A DNA stretch of 64,000 nucleotides. Origin: Candidatus Flavonifractor merdavium (lineage in GTDB: Bacteria > Bacillota > Clostridia > Oscillospirales > Oscillospiraceae). This document shows positions 60,157-64,000 of this stretch, in pieces. The number at the start of each line of letters is the position of its first letter. Positions within the stretch are counted from its first letter, which is position 1. Where the stretch lies: positions 1-64,000 of the forward strand of contig DWXF01000030.1 in assembly GCA_019119335.1 (NCBI GenBank). Direction: 5' to 3'. The translations under genes were made by a program, and so were the position numbers. The notes beneath the pieces are model-generated. The model saw nothing but the letters and a program-made list of their open reading frames with translations. It was not told the DNA's origin and did no database searches.

Positions 60157-60468
60157 TCACTCCCCCCTTTTGTTCTCCCAAATCACCCGGGGACCCCACA
60201 GCCGCTTCCACAGCCGCCAGCCCAGAGCGGTACCGATGATAGCACACAGGGCGGGCAGGCCGGGGACAAACAGAAGCTGGGTCACCGGAGACTGGCTGGA
60301 TTCCCACACGTTGAGCCGTCCCGCCGCCACCAGGGCGGTGAGGGCCAGAACCACGGCGGGGGGCAGAATTCGCCACAGCTTCCGCTTCAAAAACCGGCAG
60401 ACCAGATATTCCGCCGCCAGCCCCAGCAGCAGGGGCAAAAGACAAAAAACGCCGACAATGATGGGCAT
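60157..60468 (-). CDS. Hypothetical small membrane protein
   Basis: The 103-residue protein has three predicted helices (about 2-24, 33-49 and 63-85) and a basic tail (RLWKRLWGPRV, KRGE). No family recognised. It lies 9 bp after recF and 3 bp before remB on the same strand, so it is within this operon. Confidence 0.6.
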   Translation of the reverse strand: MPIIVGVFCLLPLLLGLAAEYLVCRFLKRKLWRILPPAVVLALTALVAAGRLNVWESSQSPVTQLLFVPGLPALCAIIGTALGWRLWKRLWGPRVIWENKRGE

Positions 60469-60477
60469 ATGCTCTCC

Positions 60478-61584
60478 TTATTCCACCAACGCCCCGCCCC
60501 GGATGTGGAAGGTACGGGCGTCCCCCAGACGGCTGAGCTCCATTTCCTCACAGCAGGTAATGAAAACCTGGCCGTTTGTGATACGTTTGAGTACATATTC
60601 CTGCCGCTTTCCGTCCAGCTCGGAGAGCACGTCGTCCAGCAGTAGCACCGGCCACTCCCCGGTCTCCTGGAAGAAGATCTCCCGGGAGGCCAGCTTCAGG
60701 GACAGGGCCGCCGTCCGGGTCTGGCCCTGGGAGGCAAACTGCCTGGCCCGCAGCCCATCCAGCAGCACCACCAGATCGTCTTTGTGGGGACCGGACAGAC
60801 ATTGCCGGGCCTCCAGCTCCGCCCGCCGGTGGGACTGCTGGTGCTCCAGCAGCTCCTCCAGAATGGCCCGGGGCTGGGCCAGGGGGTCGGCGACGGTGCT
60901 CACCGTCTCGTACCCCAGCTCCAGCTCCTCCCGGCCGCCGGAAAAGTCCCGGTGGATGGCGGGGGTGGCCTCCCCCAGCCGCCGGATGAAGTGGGCCCGG
61001 TAGTGGATGATGAGGGCCCCGGTCTGGGCCATGCGCAGGTTGAACTCGTCCAGGGTGTCCAGCAGAGAGGGGTGCTCCCCCCAGTCCCGCAAAATCCGGG
61101 TCTTGTGCTCGTACAGCCGCCGGTACTCCGCCAGGGCCTCGGCGTACCGGGGCCGCAGCTGGCAGATACAGGTATCCAGAAACCGCCGGCGCACCGCCGC
61201 TCCCTCCCGGATGAGCCACAGATCCTCCGGGCAGAAGAGCACCGTGTTCAGCACCCCCGCCAGCTCCCCGGCGGTTTTCAGCCTGACGCCGTTGGACAGC
61301 AACTGCCGCCGGGCTCCCCGGCTCAGCCGGGCCTCCAGGGTGAAGGTGCGCTCCCGGGTATCCACCTCCCCCTTGACGAAGGCGTGGTCCACCCCGAACT
61401 GGATGAGCTCCTTATCATACCTGGCCCGGTGGGAGGAGGCGGTGGACAGGTAGGCCATGGCCTCCAGCAGATTGGTCTTGCCCTGGGCGTTTTCCCCCCA
61501 GATGACGTTGACGCCTGGGGAGAATTTCCCCTCAAAGTGGGGGTAGTTGCGGAAAAAGTCCAGGGTGAGGGAGCGGAGGATCAT
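60478..61584 (-). CDS. recF: DNA replication and repair protein RecF
   Basis: The 368-residue SMC-like ATPase has the P-loop [20 protein letters not shown] near residue 30, signature-like [16 protein letters not shown] and Walker [14 protein letters not shown]. It loads RecA at gaps and stalled forks. The start overlaps rlbA's stop by 4 bp. The order dnaA-dnaN-rlbA-recF-remB-gyrB is kept apart from the inserted genes. Confidence 0.96.
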   Translation of the reverse strand: MILRSLTLDFFRNYPHFEGKFSPGVNVIWGENAQGKTNLLEAMAYLSTASSHRARYDKELIQFGVDHAFVKGEVDTRERTFTLEARLSRGARRQLLSNGVRLKTAGELAGVLNTVLFCPEDLWLIREGAAVRRRFLDTCICQLRPRYAEALAEYRRLYEHKTRILRDWGEHPSLLDTLDEFNLRMAQTGALIIHYRAHFIRRLGEATPAIHRDFSGGREELELGYETVSTVADPLAQPRAILEELLEHQQSHRRAELEARQCLSGPHKDDLVVLLDGLRARQFASQGQTRTAALSLKLASREIFFQETGEWPVLLLDDVLSELDGKRQEYVLKRITNGQVFITCCEEMELSRLGDARTFHIRGGALVE

Positions 61585-61793
61585 ACGACCTCCAGCTCCA
61601 CCCCGTCCAGGGCGGCCCGGTCCCCGGGGCGCAGCTTTTTGCCCCGCATGGTGCAGGTCTCCCCGTTTACCGTCACCTCTCCGGCCTGAATGCGCTCCTT
61701 GGCGTCTCCGCCGGTCTCGGCCAGCCCCTCATATTTCAGCAGGGCCTCCAGCTTGATATATTCCGTATTGATCTTGACCTGTCTTGTTTCCAT
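61581..61793 (-). CDS. rlbA: S4-domain RNA-binding protein RlbA (YaaA)
   Basis: The 70-residue protein is almost only an S4 domain: [47 protein letters not shown]. It sits between dnaN and recF, as in Bacillus, where it aids ribosome assembly. The start is ATG 61793. Confidence 0.9.
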   Translation of the reverse strand: METRQVKINTEYIKLEALLKYEGLAETGGDAKERIQAGEVTVNGETCTMRGKKLRPGDRAALDGVELEVV

Positions 61794-61805
61794 CCGGCTT
61801 TCTCC

Positions 61806-62228
61806 TCACGTTTCCACAAAGGCTTCCAGCAGGGTATAGACCTCCGGCAGGGCTTTTTTCAGGCTTACCGGCCTGCCCTTGGCCCGGTCGTAGAAGAAAT
61901 GGACGCTGGTGCCCTCCGCCCGCAGCTGTCCGGTGACGGAATCCACCATCCGGTAGCCCATCTCCAGCTTGGTCAGCTGGAGCTTGTTCACCTTTACGGT
62001 GATGGCCACCGTCTCCCCGTACCGGGTCATGGATTTGTAGGCGCAGGACACTCTGTACACGGCAAAGTCGATGCCCGCCTCCACCGCTTTTTCATAGCCC
62101 CAGCCCAGCTGGTCCAGAAAGTCGGAGCGGGCCTCCTCCATCCAAAGGATATGATTTCCATGGTGGACGATGCTCATGCCGTCGGTCTCATAAAACTGCA
62201 CTTTGTGCAGGTAGGGATGCAGTTCCAA
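61806..62228 (-). CDS. Acyl-CoA thioesterase, YbgC/FadM hotdog family
   Basis: The 140-residue hotdog-fold protein has VQFYETDGMSIVHHGNHILW with the catalytic-type Asp (YETDGMSIVHH) and YKSMTRYGETVAI, typical of 4-hydroxybenzoyl-CoA thioesterase-like YbgC. The substrate is unknown. TTG 62228 follows AAAGGAAG at 10 nt. It is inserted between dnaN and rlbA, which are usually adjacent, so its expression is tied to the replication operon. Confidence 0.88.
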   Translation of the reverse strand: MELHPYLHKVQFYETDGMSIVHHGNHILWMEEARSDFLDQLGWGYEKAVEAGIDFAVYRVSCAYKSMTRYGETVAITVKVNKLQLTKLEMGYRMVDSVTGQLRAEGTSVHFFYDRAKGRPVSLKKALPEVYTLLEAFVET

Positions 62229-62249
62229 GGCGTTTTTTCTTCCTTTCCG

Positions 62250-63362
62250 TCATTCTCCGGCCCGCAGGCGGACGGGGAGCACCATATACAGGAACTTCTC
62301 CTCCCCCTCGGTGGGCAGGATCACGCAGGGGGACACCCCGGTGGTGAGCTCCAGCCGCACCTTGTCTGCGGGGGCGGCCTTCAGCGCGTCCATCAGATAC
62401 TTGTTGTTGAAGCCGATCTCCAGCCCCTCGCCATCGCCCTGGATGGGGCACTGGTCGTAGGCGTCGCCGATGGCGGTCTTGGTGGAAATTTTCAGCACCC
62501 CGTTGTCAAACACGCACCGCAGGGGAGATTTCAGCTTATCGCTGATGATGAGGCTCACCCGGTCGATGGAGGACAGCAGGGTGCGGGTATCCCCCTCCAC
62601 AATGATGGTGTTGTTCCGGGGGATGGCCTGGCGGTAGGCCAGAAATTCTCCCTCCAGCCGGCGGGAGACCAGCATGGTGTCCCCCACTTTGAACATCACA
62701 TGCCGGGCGCCCTGAGTCACTGAGGCGGGCTCGTCCACATCGGAACAGATCTTTTCCACCTCGGACAGGGCGGCGCCGGGCACGACGAAGGAAAATTCTG
62801 GTGCTCCTTCCTTTTTCTCTATAGCCTCATGCCGCAGGGCCAGCCGGTAGCCGTCCACCGACACCACTGTCAGGCCGCTGTCGTCCACTTCAAACAGGGA
62901 GCCGGTGTGGATCGGGCGGCTTTCGTTGTCGCTGACGGCAAAAATGGTCTGGGAAATCATGGATTTCAGCTTGCTTTGCGGTAAAATCAGGGAATTCTGG
63001 TACTCTACGGTGGGCAGCTCGGGGAATTCCTCCGGGTCGGTGCCCAGGATATTGAATTCGCTCATGCCGCATTTGATTTTGACCATATAGTTTTCTGCCT
63101 GGAAGGATACCATGTCGTCCGGCAGCTTGCGGATAATTTCGCCAAACAGCCTTGCCCCCAATACCAGGGTACCCTCCTCCTGGATGTCGGCGGGTACGGT
63201 GGTGCGGATGCCAGTCTCCAGATTGTAGCCGGTAAGCCGCAGTTCGCTGCCCGCTTCCACCAGGATCCCTTCCAGAGCGGGAATGGAGCTCTTTGGAGAC
63301 ACAGCTCTTGAGGTGGTGGAGATGGCTGCCTGCAATAGTGCCTTCTCACAGGTGAATTTCAT
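62250..63362 (-). CDS. dnaN: DNA polymerase III sliding clamp (beta)
   Basis: The 370-residue clamp has three repeats of the clamp fold: MKFTCEKALLQAAISTTSRA, then the middle SKLKSMISQTIFAVSDNESR and VSVDGYRLALRHE, and the end MVLPVRLRAGE. It tethers polymerase III to DNA. GGAGG lies 9 nt before ATG 63362. The region upstream holds the oriC DnaA boxes and then dnaA. Confidence 0.97.
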   Translation of the reverse strand: MKFTCEKALLQAAISTTSRAVSPKSSIPALEGILVEAGSELRLTGYNLETGIRTTVPADIQEEGTLVLGARLFGEIIRKLPDDMVSFQAENYMVKIKCGMSEFNILGTDPEEFPELPTVEYQNSLILPQSKLKSMISQTIFAVSDNESRPIHTGSLFEVDDSGLTVVSVDGYRLALRHEAIEKKEGAPEFSFVVPGAALSEVEKICSDVDEPASVTQGARHVMFKVGDTMLVSRRLEGEFLAYRQAIPRNNTIIVEGDTRTLLSSIDRVSLIISDKLKSPLRCVFDNGVLKISTKTAIGDAYDQCPIQGDGEGLEIGFNNKYLMDALKAAPADKVRLELTTGVSPCVILPTEGEEKFLYMVLPVRLRAGE

Positions 63363-63443
63363 AGCGCGTATCCTCCGTTTCCTGCGTTCCCCTCCGGAAG
63401 AGGAGAGGAAAATGTCGTAATAGTACGCCGTAGGGGAAAAAAA

Positions 63444-63592
63444 TGTGGAAAAGTGGCGTAACTGCCTGAGGCCCTAAGGAAAGCGTTTCCACAGGGGTTG
63501 TGGACGGATTTTTTTGGTTTCCACAGGGCGGGAAAGAAAGGGCGGTTTTTCCACATGTCCCTTTCCACATCTCCACAAAATCCTGTGGAAAG
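63444..63592. other. oriC region: DnaA-box cluster between dnaA and dnaN
   Basis: Eight sites of the form nnTTCCACA or close lie within 150 bp: minus-strand 63444-63452 (TTTTCCACA), plus 63485-63493 (GTTTCCACA), minus 63499-63507 (CCGTCCACA), plus 63517-63525, plus 63547-63555 (TTTTCCACA), plus 63561-63569, plus 63569-63577 (ATCTCCACA) and minus 63584-63592. They differ from TTATCCACA mostly at position 3. Short A/T runs near 63436-63443 and 63510-63515 may be unwinding spots. Gene order dnaA-dnaN supports an origin. Confidence 0.8.
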
Positions 63593-63606
63593 GTGGAAAA
63601 ACTGGT

Positions 63607-64000
63607 TTATTCGTACCGGGCGTTGATATTGGCGTTGATGTCCTTGATGACCTCGGCAATTTCGGGGGATTGCTTGGTCAGCTTTTCGATGCGGTCGATG
63701 GAGTGCATGACGGTGGCGTGGTCCCGGCCCTCGAACTCTTTGCCGATCTCCTTCAGGGAGAGGTTGGTCATCCGGCGGATCTGGTACATGGCGATCTGCC
63801 GGGCCAGGGCGGTGTCCTTGGTGCGGCTCTGGCCCCGGAGGGCGCTGGCGTCGATGTTGTAGAACTTGCTCACCTCGTCGATGATCACGTCGGGGGAGGG
63901 GAGGAATTCCGCCTTGTCCTTGAACATGTCCCGCACCGCCCGGGTGACGGTGTCCACGTCCACGCTCTCCCCCATCAGCTCCTGGAAGGCCAGAATCTTG
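63607..64000 (-). CDS. dnaA: Chromosomal replication initiator DnaA, C-terminal part only
   Basis: The gene leaves the window at 64000; the last ~130 residues are here. They hold the end of the AAA+ lid (KILAFQELMGESVDV) and domain IV with the DNA-binding helix-turn-helix TNLSLKEIGKEFEGRDHATV and the signature GRDHATVMHSIDRIEKL. It starts replication at the boxes just downstream. The stop is at 63607-63609. Confidence 0.97.
   Translation of the reverse strand, partial: KILAFQELMGESVDVDTVTRAVRDMFKDKAEFLPSPDVIIDEVSKFYNIDASALRGQSRTKDTALARQIAMYQIRRMTNLSLKEIGKEFEGRDHATVMHSIDRIEKLTKQSPEIAEVIKDINANINARYE

Overview
The window is about 64 kb of high-GC, gene-dense DNA from an anaerobic, spore-forming Bacillota of the Oscillospiraceae type (Flavonifractor / Pseudoflavonifractor / Lawsonibacter-like). 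This is an inference from the GC-rich codons, strong AAGGAGG ribosome sites, a gpr spore protease gene, many SLH proteins, methylglyoxal synthase, a Gly T-box and a selenium-dependent molybdenum hydroxylase maturation locus. No rRNA, tRNA, CRISPR array, phage or intact insertion sequence was seen.

Layout. (1) 1-15.1 kb, mostly minus strand: the end of a 2Fe-2S molybdenum hydroxylase subunit, an XRE regulator, an ECF sigma / anti-sigma pair, a HEAT-repeat protein, the xdhC-yqeB-yqeC maturation genes, mntP, tadA, a 390-bp gap with two tandem sRNA-like units, a metallo-beta-lactamase-fold protein, and a BMP-type nucleoside ABC transporter with xpt. The theme is purine uptake and salvage plus selenium-molybdenum hydroxylase maturation. 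(2) 15.3-29.9 kb, plus strand: SLH-GH18 protein, YitT protein, noc-parA-parB with three parS sites, serS, mscL, rsmG, a MinD-like ATPase, mgsA, hisS with a short attenuator-like leader, an SLH protein and aspS. (3) 29.9-35 kb: a divergent small-protein / ribbon-helix-helix pair, lepA, an XRE regulator and pta. Both lepA and pta are followed by a palindromic element and then a second copy of their own 3' end. (4) 35-44.9 kb: LysM-G5-M23 peptidase, coaBC / ECF S component / coaX (pantothenate to CoA), SLH-transglutaminase, BrkB protein, rpsT, gpr and a beta-helix protein. (5) 45-54 kb: T-box-glyS, a DUF4230 protein, a decarboxylase-darA-holB-ricT operon, membrane and small metabolic genes. (6) 54-64 kb, minus strand: rnhA, gyrA, a lipoprotein, gyrB, remB, recF, rlbA, a thioesterase, dnaN, a DnaA-box cluster (oriC) and the 3' end of dnaA.

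The origin is placed at about 63.4-63.6 kb. The dnaN-gyrA block is transcribed away from it. The noc-parAB block, the tRNA synthetase genes and the holB operon are transcribed toward it on the same side, which is not the usual Bacillota arrangement.

The observations most worth following are the duplicated 3' ends of lepA and pta, the tandem sRNA-like units at 7.65-7.99 kb, parS sites built into a terminator and into a repeated intergenic element, the competing hairpins before hisS, and the repeated GCTGT/ACGGC hairpins before the probable pantothenate transporter. All calls come from reading the sequence. No database search was run.
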